NCBI GenBank assembly: GCA_002457055.1
Contig: NTKT01000001.1
Location: 1-64,000, forward strand
Origin: Rhodobacteraceae bacterium MED-G08
GTDB lineage: Bacteria > Pseudomonadota > Alphaproteobacteria > Rhodobacterales > Rhodobacteraceae
DNA: 64,000 bases
Direction of reading: 5' to 3'
The position numbers and the translations under genes are program-made. Shown here piece after piece: positions 8,904-17,276 of this stretch (within the stretch, counting starts at the first letter, position 1; every line of letters begins with the position of its first letter). The notes below the pieces were generated by a model. That model was not told the DNA's origin, did not search any database, and saw nothing but the letters and a program-made list of their open reading frames with translations.

Positions 8904-9671
8904 TCACGAGCCATCATCTTCGGGTGTCACGTCCAGAACACGCGCCCGCATCGAAACCTCAACATTCAGTTTACAATCTTCCATACATGGATCTCTACTA
9001 AATAACGGGTATTCTGTCACATTCCTATCATCAATGATAAAACCCTCTGCGTTAGGCATTTCCACGTCTAAGAAGTTTTCATTTGATAAAACAAAGTCTT
9101 CATCATCGATGATATCATTCGAATAAAGAATGTAAGCCAGCATCGCATAAACATCATCATCACTTAAACTTTGTGCATACCCGAATGGCATCGATCTGTG
9201 AATATAATCCCACGCAGTTGAAAGATAGGGCCAATATGAGCCTACAGTTTTTAAAGGATCTTCGTCTGCAAGAGTACCCTCTCCGCCAGCTAACTCTGGC
9301 CATCTATCTACACCCTCTGCAAAATCCCCATGACAGGCTCCACATTGTTCAGAAAATATTTCTTCGCCATAGCTCACAGAACCTGAACCGACGGGAAGCC
9401 CTGTTCCATCAGGCGCAATTTCTAAATCCCAGGCAGTTATTTCCTCGTCCAAAGCTTTTCTTCCCAAACCCAACGTACCGCCTAACTCTCTTGGTGCATT
9501 AGATGCATTAGCAGCGGCTATAATTCTTAAATCAAAATCATATTCGGCATTTACCGTTCTTGGTTTAGTAGGTAATTTGGTAATATTCCTGTCGGCAAAG
9601 TTATAGGCCAGGGAAAAAATAAAAACTAAGCTCAAACTTGACAGAAAAAATAAGTTACGAGACTTCGACAT
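8904..9671 (-). CDS. soxD: Sulfur dehydrogenase cytochrome subunit SoxD (single haem)
   Basis: SoxD is the cytochrome partner of SoxC in the periplasmic sulfane dehydrogenase that removes six electrons from the SoxY-bound sulfane sulfur. This copy is about 255 residues, with an N-terminal signal/anchor (residues 7-25) and one haem motif CGACH at 110-114, followed by the Met-containing SMPFGYAQSLSDDDVYAML. Known Paracoccus SoxD is about 380 residues with two haems; here the C-terminal part has only a CMEDC pair of cysteines and no second CxxCH. The ATG at 9671 is preceded by GGGGAGG. Its start overlaps the soxC 3' end by 17 bp. Confidence 0.85.
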   Translation of the reverse strand: MSKSRNLFFLSSLSLVFIFSLAYNFADRNITKLPTKPRTVNAEYDFDLRIIAAANASNAPRELGGTLGLGRKALDEEITAWDLEIAPDGTGLPVGSGSVSYGEEIFSEQCGACHGDFAEGVDRWPELAGGEGTLADEDPLKTVGSYWPYLSTAWDYIHRSMPFGYAQSLSDDDVYAMLAYILYSNDIIDDEDFVLSNENFLDVEMPNAEGFIIDDRNVTEYPLFSRDPCMEDCKLNVEVSMRARVLDVTPEDDGS

Positions 9672-10917
9672 TTTCAACCTCCCCACCTTTCTTTACCCAC
9701 CATGTTTGAATGCAATTATTATGATAAATCGAATTAAGGCCACGGACTTTTCTCAACTGCTCTTTGGTCGGCTGAACATATCCAGTCTCATCATGTGCTC
9801 GACTTTGAAGAAACATCTCCTTACCATTCCAATCAATATCTAAATAAAAACGTGTTAAAGCCTTTGTCTCTCCAGGCTTTGCAAGTCTTGCTTGATACCA
9901 ATTCTTACCACCATCGAGAGTAACATCAACGCGAGTTATAGCGCCGTGCCCTGACCAGGCTAAACCAGACACAACTAACGGGCCAGATTTGTGTTTAATG
10001 GGGGCTTGTGGGCTTGGAGATGTTATCACAGATTTAGCATCCATGACCCATGTCCACTTCCTGGATGTGCCGTCTGCCAACGTGTCAGTGTATTTGGATG
10101 TTTCTTCACGACTTTCTATGGGTTGATCCGTTACCTCGACGCGTCGCAACCACTTTACCCACATGTTGCCTTCCCAACCAGGTACGACTAGTCTAACAGG
10201 ATAGCCATGCTCTTTACGCAAAGCCTCACCATTTGCCTTGAAAGCCACAAAAACATCATCCAGAGCTTTTTCTATTGGGATAGAGCGGCCATTGGATGAT
10301 GCATCGGCACCTTCAACAAAGACCCACGAACCCTCGGGTTTTATTCCAGCTTCGTTAAGTAGAGTACGTAACGGAATACCTGTATACTCCATGTTGTGAA
10401 TCATACCGTGGGTAAATTGAGCCCCATTCAATTGGGCTCCAGCCCATTCCATTCCCGTATTGGCAGCACATTCACAAAAGTATACGTGGTTCTCTCTAGG
10501 AAACCGCTCAAGATCTTCATAAGTGAAAATCAATGGTTTCTCTACCAACCCATTAATCATAAGCCTGTAGTCTTCTTTTCTAAGTTCTATAGCTCCTGAA
10601 TGATGCCTTTCAAAAGCACACCCTTGAGGAGTGATTGTTCCATCCAGTGCGTGGATGGGGGTGAAATTCACTGAACTAATTGTATCCGCGGTGAGCCACT
10701 CTACATTTCTGCGAACAACATCAGATTCAAAATCAATCGGCAGTCCGTATGGTGTAGCGTCTACACCATCACCAGTAAACTGAGCCCATTCCTGCATTTC
10801 AGTAATCAATGGATCTGGTTCGCTTGCATTTGCTGTCGTACTGGCAGTCAAAGCGGCGCCCCCGACTGCTACTGAGCCTTTTAAAAAAGATCGTCTGGAA
10901 GTCTTTATTTTTGTCAT
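9655..10917 (-). CDS. soxC: Sulfane dehydrogenase molybdopterin subunit SoxC
   Basis: SoxC is a sulfite-oxidase-family molybdenum cofactor protein that, with SoxD, oxidises the sulfane sulfur on SoxY to the sulfone level. The ~420-residue protein has a Tat signal (SRRSFLKGS), the molybdopterin domain with FCECAANTGMEWAG (probable Mo-ligand Cys), HGYPVRLVVPGWEG and a C-terminal dimerisation domain. I chose the ATG at 10917; the open frame reaches a TTG at 10935 that overlaps the probable GGAG ribosome-binding site. Presence of soxCD predicts complete oxidation of thiosulfate to sulfate without sulfur globules. Confidence 0.94.
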   Translation of the reverse strand: MTKIKTSRRSFLKGSVAVGGAALTASTTANASEPDPLITEMQEWAQFTGDGVDATPYGLPIDFESDVVRRNVEWLTADTISSVNFTPIHALDGTITPQGCAFERHHSGAIELRKEDYRLMINGLVEKPLIFTYEDLERFPRENHVYFCECAANTGMEWAGAQLNGAQFTHGMIHNMEYTGIPLRTLLNEAGIKPEGSWVFVEGADASSNGRSIPIEKALDDVFVAFKANGEALRKEHGYPVRLVVPGWEGNMWVKWLRRVEVTDQPIESREETSKYTDTLADGTSRKWTWVMDAKSVITSPSPQAPIKHKSGPLVVSGLAWSGHGAITRVDVTLDGGKNWYQARLAKPGETKALTRFYLDIDWNGKEMFLQSRAHDETGYVQPTKEQLRKVRGLNSIYHNNCIQTWWVKKGGEVENVEVS

Positions 10918-10951
10918 ATTTATATCAATCTCCAACCAATAGAAAAGCGCA

Positions 10952-12649
10952 TTAAGCGCCTATTACTTGAACAGAATTATTAGGGTTAACTTTTACAATA
11001 CCATTTCGGCGAATATAATTTTCCACCAGGTCCCAAACCTGCGGTCCCTCCGTACCCTCATTAATTGAAGCCCATCCGGCCACTACATAGTTTTTATAGG
11101 GATCAATCTTTTCTCCAGTTTTAAGAAGTGTTAAATCAGTTATTCTCTCACCTTGGGGCTTGTTAATATCTATTCGGTATCCCATACCACCAATACGAAC
11201 CATGTCTCCACCCTGTTGGTAGTAAGGATCTGGGTTAAAAAGGTTATCGGCAACATCTTCTAAAATTATGTGTATGAATTCACCGGTCATCTCAGTTCGG
11301 TAGACCTTGCCGTAGCTCATGGAAGTAACATTCCAGATATCTTCTCTGGTAATGTCTTGTCCTGGCAAAATCGAGGGACCCCACCTTACACCCGGTGACA
11401 TCGAAATATCTGCTTCACGCTCCTCGATTAAAGCCTGACATATCAAGTCATCCCAAGTACCATTAAAATTTCCTCTGCGATAAAGCAAACTTTCAGACTG
11501 TCCAATTACTTCAGACAATTGATCGATATAAGGTGCTCTTTCTCCATCAATGAGAGCGGCCATGTCGGGATCCGGTGTAATAACATCCGAAAAAATCGGT
11601 ATCAACTTATGTTTGAACCCCATCATCTGCCCGTTACGAACATCCAAATCGATCCTACTTACAAACTTACCGTTGGATCCAGAAGCTACTATTACCGTAT
11701 CATTGACCAATACTGGCTCTGGAAGAGCGTCATGAGTATGACCTGATAGGATAATATCAATGCCAGTTACAATGCTGGCCATCTTTTTATCTACGTCAAA
11801 ACCATTGTGAGATAAAACTACAACAAGATCTGCGCCTAATCCACGAACTTCGTCAACCATCGCCTGCATGTTTTCATCTCTAATTCCAAAACTGTACTCT
11901 GGAAACATCCAGCTTGGATTGGCAATGGGCATATATGGAAACGCTTGACCTATGACGGCAATTTTTGACCCTCCTCGCTCAAAAAATGTATAAGGCTTAA
12001 AATACTCTGCTGGTTCATCCCATTCAGCGTCAAATATGTTTTGACCTAATGCAGGAAAGGGAAGAGTATCAATTATTTCATGTACTCGGTCAGAACCTAG
12101 GGTAAATTCCCAGTGGAATGTCATAGCCTCTGTATTGAGCGCGTTCATAACATTAACCATGTCCTGGCCTTGGGTATGGTGACACGTATATGAACCGTGC
12201 CAGGTATCACCTCCGTCCAAGAGAATAGCATCTGGCCTATCAGCTCTGATGGATTTAACTACGGTCGCTACTCTATCTAAACCACCTACACGACCATATT
12301 CTCTTGCTAGAGCAGAAAAATCGTTATGTGTTAATGCATAGTGGGAACGGCTTCCATCATCTATTCCGTACATCTTTCTAAAATTAGCGCCAGTAATGTG
12401 TGGGACCTGGCCAAGAGCACTTCCTACACCAAGATTAATCTCTGGCTCACGAAAGTAAATTGGCTTGAGCTGTGCATGAATGTCGGTAATGTGAATGAGC
12501 GACACATTTCCGTATGTGTCAAACCGCAACAAATCATCTTGAGACAGTTTTTGTTGCGCTGCAAGCTTTGAAAACGAACCAAAACCAGAGGCTCCATAAA
12601 TTGCTGATGTTGCCATTCCTACTTGTAGAAAATCTCGACGGGAAAACAT
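10952..12649 (-). CDS. soxB: Thiosulfohydrolase SoxB
   Basis: SoxB hydrolyses the terminal sulfonate from SoxY-bound intermediates and releases sulfate in the periplasm. The 565-residue protein has a Tat signal (SRRDFLQVG), the metallophosphoesterase-type dimanganese site (HITDIHAQ, LDGGDTWHGS, LSHNGFDVD, LSGHTHD) and a 5'-nucleotidase-type C-terminal domain. It begins a subcluster soxB-C-D, separated from soxA by a terminator and an AT-rich stretch, so it probably has its own promoter in 12650-12710. It is the standard marker gene for Sox-based thiosulfate oxidation. Confidence 0.96.
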   Translation of the reverse strand: MFSRRDFLQVGMATSAIYGASGFGSFSKLAAQQKLSQDDLLRFDTYGNVSLIHITDIHAQLKPIYFREPEINLGVGSALGQVPHITGANFRKMYGIDDGSRSHYALTHNDFSALAREYGRVGGLDRVATVVKSIRADRPDAILLDGGDTWHGSYTCHHTQGQDMVNVMNALNTEAMTFHWEFTLGSDRVHEIIDTLPFPALGQNIFDAEWDEPAEYFKPYTFFERGGSKIAVIGQAFPYMPIANPSWMFPEYSFGIRDENMQAMVDEVRGLGADLVVVLSHNGFDVDKKMASIVTGIDIILSGHTHDALPEPVLVNDTVIVASGSNGKFVSRIDLDVRNGQMMGFKHKLIPIFSDVITPDPDMAALIDGERAPYIDQLSEVIGQSESLLYRRGNFNGTWDDLICQALIEEREADISMSPGVRWGPSILPGQDITREDIWNVTSMSYGKVYRTEMTGEFIHIILEDVADNLFNPDPYYQQGGDMVRIGGMGYRIDINKPQGERITDLTLLKTGEKIDPYKNYVVAGWASINEGTEGPQVWDLVENYIRRNGIVKVNPNNSVQVIGA

Positions 12650-12674
12650 AGTCTACACTCATTTATTATAAATT

Positions 12675-12694
12675 ACATATTCGCATATTTGAAT
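12675..12694. promoter_or_regulatory. Candidate SoxR operator upstream of soxB
   Basis: The segment ACATATTCGCATATTTGAAT contains two offset copies of CATATTYG and an AT-rich near-palindrome. It lies 26-45 bp upstream of soxB and resembles the ATTCATATT-containing segments upstream of soxX and between soxV and soxS. No binding data are available; this is pattern matching within one window. Confidence 0.35.
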
Positions 12695-12710
12695 TTGTTT
12701 TGCAACAAAA

Positions 12711-12737
12711 ACCCCCAGCCCATTTCTGGGCTGGAGT
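12711..12737 (-). terminator. Rho-independent terminator after soxA
   Basis: CCAGCCCA-TTTC-TGGGCTGG (12715-12734) forms an 8-bp GC-rich stem with a 4-base loop. Read on the minus strand, the stem is followed by GGGTTTTTG, a good T-tract directly after the soxA stop codon. It should end or attenuate the soxX-Y-Z-A transcript before soxB. Confidence 0.85.
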
Positions 12738-12745
12738 TTTCAAAT

Positions 12746-13585
12746 TTAGTTTCGGACTGAAGGGGTCTCGATCATCAATCCGTTTGAGCGAGAAGCAACG
12801 TACAGTTCGAGGGCCTTGAATTCATCACTTCCCTCTTTGAAAGGTGTTGCTCTGATATTCTTCATACAACCCTTAAATCGACCGTGAATTGTATTAAGTT
12901 TGGCATTTTTCAGACGATATGTAGGAAATCCATTAATTTGACCCTGAGATAGATGGTCAGCCCTAATCATATTACCATAATTATCTTCATGGCAATTAGA
13001 GCAAGACATATCTAACTGACCAACCCTCTGATAATATAACTCTTTACCTTTTTCCCACATACTTGTAGCAGGGCCATTTATTGCAACGTCAACTGTCATT
13101 CCCCGTGACTGAAGGCCAATCAAACCGATCATTCCAGCCATTTTACCACCAGACCATTTCCATTTCTCAGCACCCATTCTTTCAGTTCGGCAATTGTTGA
13201 CTAATTCGGGTATCGTCTCCAATTCGCCACTGCCGTTCACCCTTGGCATAGAAGCTCTTAAACCTTTAAAAACTTCTGGGGATTCATGACATGATACGCA
13301 CGCCTTTCCAGCTGACCCGTCCACTGCGTTAAAAGTATCAATGGCCTGATCAATAAAAACAAATGCTGGATTATCAAAATCATCCATTTGAAGTGCCTGT
13401 GTTTCATCAGTTCTAAATGTCCATCCAGAATAAATTGTATCAACATTTTCTAAATGCGCTGGCGCCGCTACCGATGTCACGAACGGCTCCTCATTAATAG
13501 TAAGCTGTGAGTCCTCACCTGCAATTGTAACAATAGGCGTTGCTACAAGTCCTGCCATCGCAAGTATTATTTTTATAAGCTTCAT
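12746..13585 (-). CDS. soxA: Sulfur oxidation c-type cytochrome SoxA (dihaem)
   Basis: SoxA, with SoxX, oxidatively attaches thiosulfate to the carrier SoxY. From the ATG at 13585 (preceded by GGGAG) the precursor has 279 residues: signal peptide 1-22, haem sites CVSCH (96-100) and CSNCH (195-199), and Cys240 in GRFKGCMKNIRATPF, which corresponds to the cysteine that ligates the active-site haem. Both haem sites are intact, so this is the dihaem type. The longer frame to 13627 lacks a ribosome-binding site and precedes the signal peptide awkwardly. Confidence 0.94.
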   Translation of the reverse strand: MKLIKIILAMAGLVATPIVTIAGEDSQLTINEEPFVTSVAAPAHLENVDTIYSGWTFRTDETQALQMDDFDNPAFVFIDQAIDTFNAVDGSAGKACVSCHESPEVFKGLRASMPRVNGSGELETIPELVNNCRTERMGAEKWKWSGGKMAGMIGLIGLQSRGMTVDVAINGPATSMWEKGKELYYQRVGQLDMSCSNCHEDNYGNMIRADHLSQGQINGFPTYRLKNAKLNTIHGRFKGCMKNIRATPFKEGSDEFKALELYVASRSNGLMIETPSVRN

Positions 13586-13634
13586 AACTTTTCTCCCAAT
13601 AAAAGTTGCACAATTTATCCTACCCAAAGCAATA

Positions 13635-13964
13635 TTATGCCATTTCTACTTTCTTTTTAGTCTCATATACCGACCCATCATCATCGTACCAAGTAAAGTG
13701 AAATTCACCTGCTTCAGGAACAACGGCATCAAATGAAAAATACGGGTTGGTTGAAATAGCTCCACCCATCTCAACATCTACTACTGTTTTACCATTAAAT
13801 GCGCACGTGAAACGATGAATAATTGAACGAGGAATCTTATTACCATCACTATCTTTTCGTTGACCACTCTCCATTTTGTGGCTGATCAATGTTTTCAAAG
13901 TCACCATTTCTCCCGCTGATGCAGTTTTAGGAACCTTAACTCTTGGTTTTACACCTTTTGCCAT
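13635..13964 (-). CDS. soxZ: Thiosulfate oxidation carrier complex protein SoxZ
   Basis: SoxZ (109 residues, no signal peptide) pairs with SoxY and is exported with it through the Tat pathway. Family features are the start KGVKPRVKVPKTASAGEMV, the basic middle (IPRSIIHRFTCAFNGK) and the C-terminal FHFTWYDDDGSVYE. It sits 15 bp after soxY and 49 bp before soxA, within the soxX-Y-Z-A operon. Length and order are canonical. Confidence 0.95.
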   Translation of the reverse strand: MAKGVKPRVKVPKTASAGEMVTLKTLISHKMESGQRKDSDGNKIPRSIIHRFTCAFNGKTVVDVEMGGAISTNPYFSFDAVVPEAGEFHFTWYDDDGSVYETKKKVEMA

Positions 13965-13979
13965 TGTAATATCTCCTCT

Positions 13980-14402
13980 TTAGCCGCCGCAGCCGCCAAT
14001 TGTTACTTTTACCATTTTTGAGACTGCTGCAAAAGAGCCATCAGCCATTTCTGCAACTGCTACTACATCTTGAGTGCCAGCCAAACGAATTCGCGTAGTT
14101 GCCGCTTGCGCAGCTGCTCCATCGCCAAACTTAAATTTAGCTACACCTGGCAAAGGGTTTCCAGCAGCCATAATTGTAATTACTACGGCACCTGGCGCAT
14201 CCACAGAAATTGGAACTGTGTTTCCATTTTCAGCAATTTCAGGTGCAGTGAGGTCTATGCCTGATGTGGCTGCATCTGCTCCACCTGTAACACCCATTAT
14301 TAACTCATTTACAGGTATTGCCGCTGATGACAGCGACGGTAAAATAGTTGTAAGCGCGGCCGCTCCACCTATCACCATTGTATCACGTCTTGTGACTTCC
14401 AT
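13980..14402 (-). CDS. soxY: Thiosulfate oxidation carrier protein SoxY
   Basis: SoxY carries sulfur intermediates covalently on a C-terminal cysteine. The 140-residue precursor has a Tat signal (TRRDTMVIGGAAA) and ends in the signature swinging arm GGCGG at residues 136-140. It lies between soxX and soxZ, as in Paracoccus. The terminal Cys is the attachment point for SoxAX and the substrate for SoxB and SoxCD. All features are typical. Confidence 0.96.
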   Translation of the reverse strand: MEVTRRDTMVIGGAAALTTILPSLSSAAIPVNELIMGVTGGADAATSGIDLTAPEIAENGNTVPISVDAPGAVVITIMAAGNPLPGVAKFKFGDGAAAQAATTRIRLAGTQDVVAVAEMADGSFAAVSKMVKVTIGGCGG

Positions 14403-14429
14403 TATACTCTCCTTTTATACAGTAGCAGC

Positions 14430-14885
14430 TTATTCTTTTAAGGTCGAAAGATAAGCCAAGACATCTTCAACTTCTTGTGCTTCAAGTATTGTTTTCCCGA
14501 TAAACTTTTTCAAAGTTCTGTTATACCCTGCGTCTTTGTAAAATGCTGGCATAATAGTACCTTCGAACATCATTTTGGAATTCACCAGAATACCTCTTAA
14601 CGCTTCCGTTTCATAACGATCTGCCACACCATCAAGCTCTGGCCCAACCTCACCGTGAAATGTTTGCTCGCTCATTTCAGTATTCACGTGGCATGCTAGG
14701 CAATTACCTTTTTTTCGGTTCATGAACAACTTCCGACCGTTTGCTGCATCACCTGCAACCCCAGTCAGAGATGCTTGAATTTCTCCACTCTCTCCAAATT
14801 GTACGTCCGAAGGCGCAATTGATCCCGCGAAGGAAGCACTGCCCAGTAACGCTGCTGCAAATGCAGTCTTTGCAAATAGTTTCAT
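14430..14885 (-). CDS. soxX: Sulfur oxidation c-type cytochrome SoxX (monohaem)
   Basis: SoxX is the electron-accepting partner of SoxA. The 151-residue precursor has a cleavable signal (residues 1-20, ending SFAG), one haem site CLACH at 62-66, and a probable Met ligand in the MMFEGTIMPAF region. It is the first gene of soxX-Y-Z-A, with 118 bp of untranslated DNA upstream that contains a candidate SoxR site. A GGGAGG ribosome-binding site precedes the ATG. Confidence 0.94.
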   Translation of the reverse strand: MKLFAKTAFAAALLGSASFAGSIAPSDVQFGESGEIQASLTGVAGDAANGRKLFMNRKKGNCLACHVNTEMSEQTFHGEVGPELDGVADRYETEALRGILVNSKMMFEGTIMPAFYKDAGYNRTLKKFIGKTILEAQEVEDVLAYLSTLKE

Positions 14886-14945
14886 ATTACCTCCCTAAGC
14901 TACAGTAAGGTTACCCTACCTTGCTGCTCTCAGCATAGGACACAA

Positions 14946-14954
14946 AATATGAAT
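14946..14954 (-). promoter_or_regulatory. Candidate SoxR operator upstream of soxX
   Basis: On the minus strand this reads ATTCATATT, identical to a 9-mer in the soxV-soxS intergenic region. It is about 60 bp upstream of the soxX start, in the only sizeable gap between soxW and soxX (118 bp). A related ATTGAATA lies 25-30 bp further upstream. The match is short, so confidence is modest. Confidence 0.35.
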
Positions 14955-15003
14955 CGCGCAACAACAAATTCCAAAAATTGAATAACTATATTTTTTGATA
15001 TCT

Positions 15004-15594
15004 CTAGTCAGATTTGGCAGCGCGTCTTTCATTAACCATTCTGGCATGGTATCTCTGAAAATCCTCATCATTATCAAGGAGATAACGCTCTTCGCGCACC
15101 CATGTAAAAAGATCTAAAGTTGTACCTGGATGAAAGGCCCCCGGCATCATTGCCACCGCTGCTTGTTGTGCAGTAGCATCTGCCTTTACCTCTTGAGGTA
15201 GAAAAATAATTGAAGGTGTGAATAGAATCCCCCATTTTCGTGCCATATCTTTTTCGGGCAAGATTTCACCATCAAAATCTGTAACCTCAATATCTCCATG
15301 AAGATTTAACTGCACCACAAAAAAATTATCCTCAATGTAATTTGAAATATTTTCTTTTGAAAAAACCTCTTTGTGCATCTTAGTGCAATATATGCAGCCA
15401 ATTTGCTCAAAAAATAAAACTAGCCGCTTCCCTTCAGCGTTTGCCTCTTCTAAATCCTCACGCAAATCCTTAAAAGTATCTTGCATCCATTTTGTCTTAT
15501 GAAGACCATCATCTCCAACCTCTAGAGCTATAACTTGAGTAACAAAAAGTGGGGACATAGCGAGTAGTAAAATTTTTAAAAACTTATTGAACAT
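15004..15594 (-). CDS. soxW: Periplasmic thioredoxin-like protein SoxW
   Basis: SoxW is a thioredoxin-fold protein kept reduced by SoxV that helps reactivate SoxYZ. From the ATG at 15594 (GGAG upstream) it is about 196 residues, with an N-terminal signal (residues 1-23) and the redox motif CIYC at 67-70 (FEQIGCIYCTKMH). Its stop is followed by 118 bp before soxX. The start lies directly against the soxV stop. The longer frame begins at a TTG at 15609 that overlaps the ribosome-binding site and soxV, so I rejected it. Confidence 0.88.
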   Translation of the reverse strand: MFNKFLKILLLAMSPLFVTQVIALEVGDDGLHKTKWMQDTFKDLREDLEEANAEGKRLVLFFEQIGCIYCTKMHKEVFSKENISNYIEDNFFVVQLNLHGDIEVTDFDGEILPEKDMARKWGILFTPSIIFLPQEVKADATAQQAAVAMMPGAFHPGTTLDLFTWVREERYLLDNDEDFQRYHARMVNERRAAKSD

Positions 15595-15598
15595 CGTT

Positions 15599-16342
15599 TT
15601 ATACTCCAAACAAATTAGGGAAAGAGACCAACATCCAGTTGGCTAAACCATTAATTGAGTCAGTTATCAAAAGGCCTGCAAAAAAGATTAGTAGCAACCC
15701 CATAAACTTTTCTACGTAACCAAGATAGGAACGAAACCGTGCCATAAAATGCAGAAAAGGATTTATGAACCAGGCGGCAATTGTAAAAGGCATGGTCAAA
15801 CCGACCCCAAAAACAAACAATAACAGCAAACCGCGATAAGCTGTTGTTTCCAATGAGGCCGTCATAATAACAGCAGTTAACACCCCCCCGACACACGGTG
15901 TCCAACCTGCAGCGAATGCAACACCAACGACAAAGGAGCCCAGTACATTCATCTTCCGAGTATCTCCAAATTGAATTTGAAACTGACGATCTAGAAATGC
16001 AATTTTTATGATTCCTAAGAAATGAAGGCCCATTATTAAAATGATTGCAGCAGCCACCCATCTGAATTCATCTTGATAACTGCGAAAGGTTTGCGAAATA
16101 GAAAATGCCGCTGCACCTAGAAGAACGAAAACGCTTATAATCCCAAACGAAAAGCTAATTGAAGATATTAAGGCGCGTCTTCGAATATCATACGGCGTGG
16201 TATCATTCGCCTTCAGAGCTGCAAGACCAGATCCTGCCATGTAACTCAAATAAAAAGGGACAATCGGCAATATACAAGGAGAGAAGAAAACAACTAATCC
16301 GCCAATGAAAGCTCCCCATACTGAGACGTCCAACATTGGCAA
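15599..16342 (-). CDS. soxV: CcdA-type thiol electron transporter SoxV
   Basis: SoxV moves reducing equivalents from cytoplasmic thioredoxin across the inner membrane to SoxW. The 247-residue protein has six predicted transmembrane segments and the paired cysteines of the CcdA/DsbD family, in FFSPCILPIVPFYLSY (near residue 23) and AGWTPCVGGVL (near residue 150). It is the first gene of the minus-strand sox transcript and is divergent from soxS, with about 70 bp between the start codons. A plain cytochrome-biogenesis CcdA is the alternative, but the context favours SoxV. Confidence 0.9.
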   Translation of the reverse strand: MPMLDVSVWGAFIGGLVVFFSPCILPIVPFYLSYMAGSGLAALKANDTTPYDIRRRALISSISFSFGIISVFVLLGAAAFSISQTFRSYQDEFRWVAAAIILIMGLHFLGIIKIAFLDRQFQIQFGDTRKMNVLGSFVVGVAFAAGWTPCVGGVLTAVIMTASLETTAYRGLLLLFVFGVGLTMPFTIAAWFINPFLHFMARFRSYLGYVEKFMGLLLIFFAGLLITDSINGLANWMLVSFPNLFGV

Positions 16343-16353
16343 ATCCTTGTCTA

Positions 16354-16370
16354 ATTCACATATTCATATT
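16354..16370. promoter_or_regulatory. Candidate SoxR operator in the divergent soxV/soxS region
   Basis: ATTCACATATTCATATT contains an 8-bp imperfect direct repeat (ATTCACAT, ATTCATAT) and the 9-mer ATTCATATT that recurs upstream of soxX. It sits in the 69-bp gap between the divergent genes soxV and soxS, where a repressor could control both transcripts. Inferred from recurrence only. Confidence 0.4.
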
Positions 16371-16411
16371 ATAGAAGATGTAAGAAGTTGCGTCAATCAC
16401 GGCTTAGCTCC

Positions 16412-16807
16412 ATGAGAATTTTACTAAAATCACTTACATTCTTCACACTGGCACTTTTTTTGAGTTCTAATTTTCTAAACGCAGCCGATAAGTTCAATCT
16501 AATCTACGTTGAGCAGCAGGGATGTATTTATTGTGAGATATGGGATGAAGAATTATCCGCTATTTATCCAAAGACTGATGAAGGAAACTTTGCCCCATTA
16601 GTGCGAGTTGACATTAGTGAGTATGAAGAAAAAATTGAATTTGTTAACCCCGTTGTTTTCACACCTACCTTCATACTTACAAAAAATTTAAGAGAAATCG
16701 CTCGAATAGAAGGGTATATTGGGGACGATTTATTTTGGGGAATGCTGGAAGTGGTACTTAAACGAGAAACAAATTTTGACGAAGATTTAATAAAAGTAAA
16801 TGAATAA
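16412..16807 (+). CDS. soxS: Periplasmic thioredoxin SoxS
   Basis: SoxS is a small exported thioredoxin (131 residues from the ATG at 16412) with a signal segment at residues 4-24 and the redox motif CIYC at 38-41 (VEQQGCIYCEIWDEE). In Paracoccus, SoxS keeps the SoxYZ carrier active. It heads the plus-strand group soxS-soxR-tsuA, divergent from soxV. It shares the same CIYC motif as SoxW, so the two could share the reductant SoxV. The upstream TTG at 16388 is a less likely start. Confidence 0.87.
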   Translation: MRILLKSLTFFTLALFLSSNFLNAADKFNLIYVEQQGCIYCEIWDEELSAIYPKTDEGNFAPLVRVDISEYEEKIEFVNPVVFTPTFILTKNLREIARIEGYIGDDLFWGMLEVVLKRETNFDEDLIKVNE

Positions 16808-16875
16808 AATCAAATAGAAATTGAACGCAAAAGCAATTTAGACTAACTTAAAGCAGACTTAAGGATTGAATTGTA

Positions 16876-17217
16876 ATGACACTCCCAGTCATAACAGAGA
16901 ATATGTCAGAGGACGAACTGGACGCTGTCGTGGAAAAAGCTACTAGTGCGTCTGCTTTTTTAAAGGCGATAAGTCATGAAGGACGTCTGATGATTTTATG
17001 TCATTTGGTTTCCGGTGAAAAAACTGTGACAGAACTTGAAGATCTTATTTCAGCAAGACAAGCCGCAGTATCACAACAGTTATCACGGCTGAGGCTTGAG
17101 GGACTTGTAGTTCCAAGACGCGATGGGAAAACTATTTATTATCGCCTCGCCGACGATAAGCCTAAACGCGTGCTAGAAGTGGTATATGACCTCTTTTGTG
17201 CTGAGAAAGATGATTAA
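16876..17217 (+). CDS. soxR: ArsR-family persulfide-responsive repressor SoxR (BigR/YgaV type)
   Basis: This 113-residue winged-helix ArsR-family repressor has its recognition helix around ARQAAVSQQLSRLRLEGLV (residues 60-78) and exactly two cysteines, Cys42 (MILCHL) and Cys108 (DLFCAE). These positions coincide with the two cysteines that form an intramolecular tetrasulfide in BigR/SqrR/SoxR-type persulfide sensors. It should repress the sox operons until reactive sulfur species appear. It lies between soxS and the thiosulfate importer gene. This SoxR is unrelated to the MerR-type superoxide sensor of the same name. Confidence 0.93.
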   Translation: MTLPVITENMSEDELDAVVEKATSASAFLKAISHEGRLMILCHLVSGEKTVTELEDLISARQAAVSQQLSRLRLEGLVVPRRDGKTIYYRLADDKPKRVLEVVYDLFCAEKDD

Positions 17218-17276
17218 TATTGTTGTTTTGATCTGCAAGTAGAAGATCACCTACTAATGTGGGAGTAGTATACGCT

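Noticed and set aside
17229-17249. Small hairpin between soxR and the TsuA-like gene
   Set aside because: A 6-bp stem (TGATCT/AGATCA) with a 9-base loop and no T-tract; expected by chance in AT-rich DNA.
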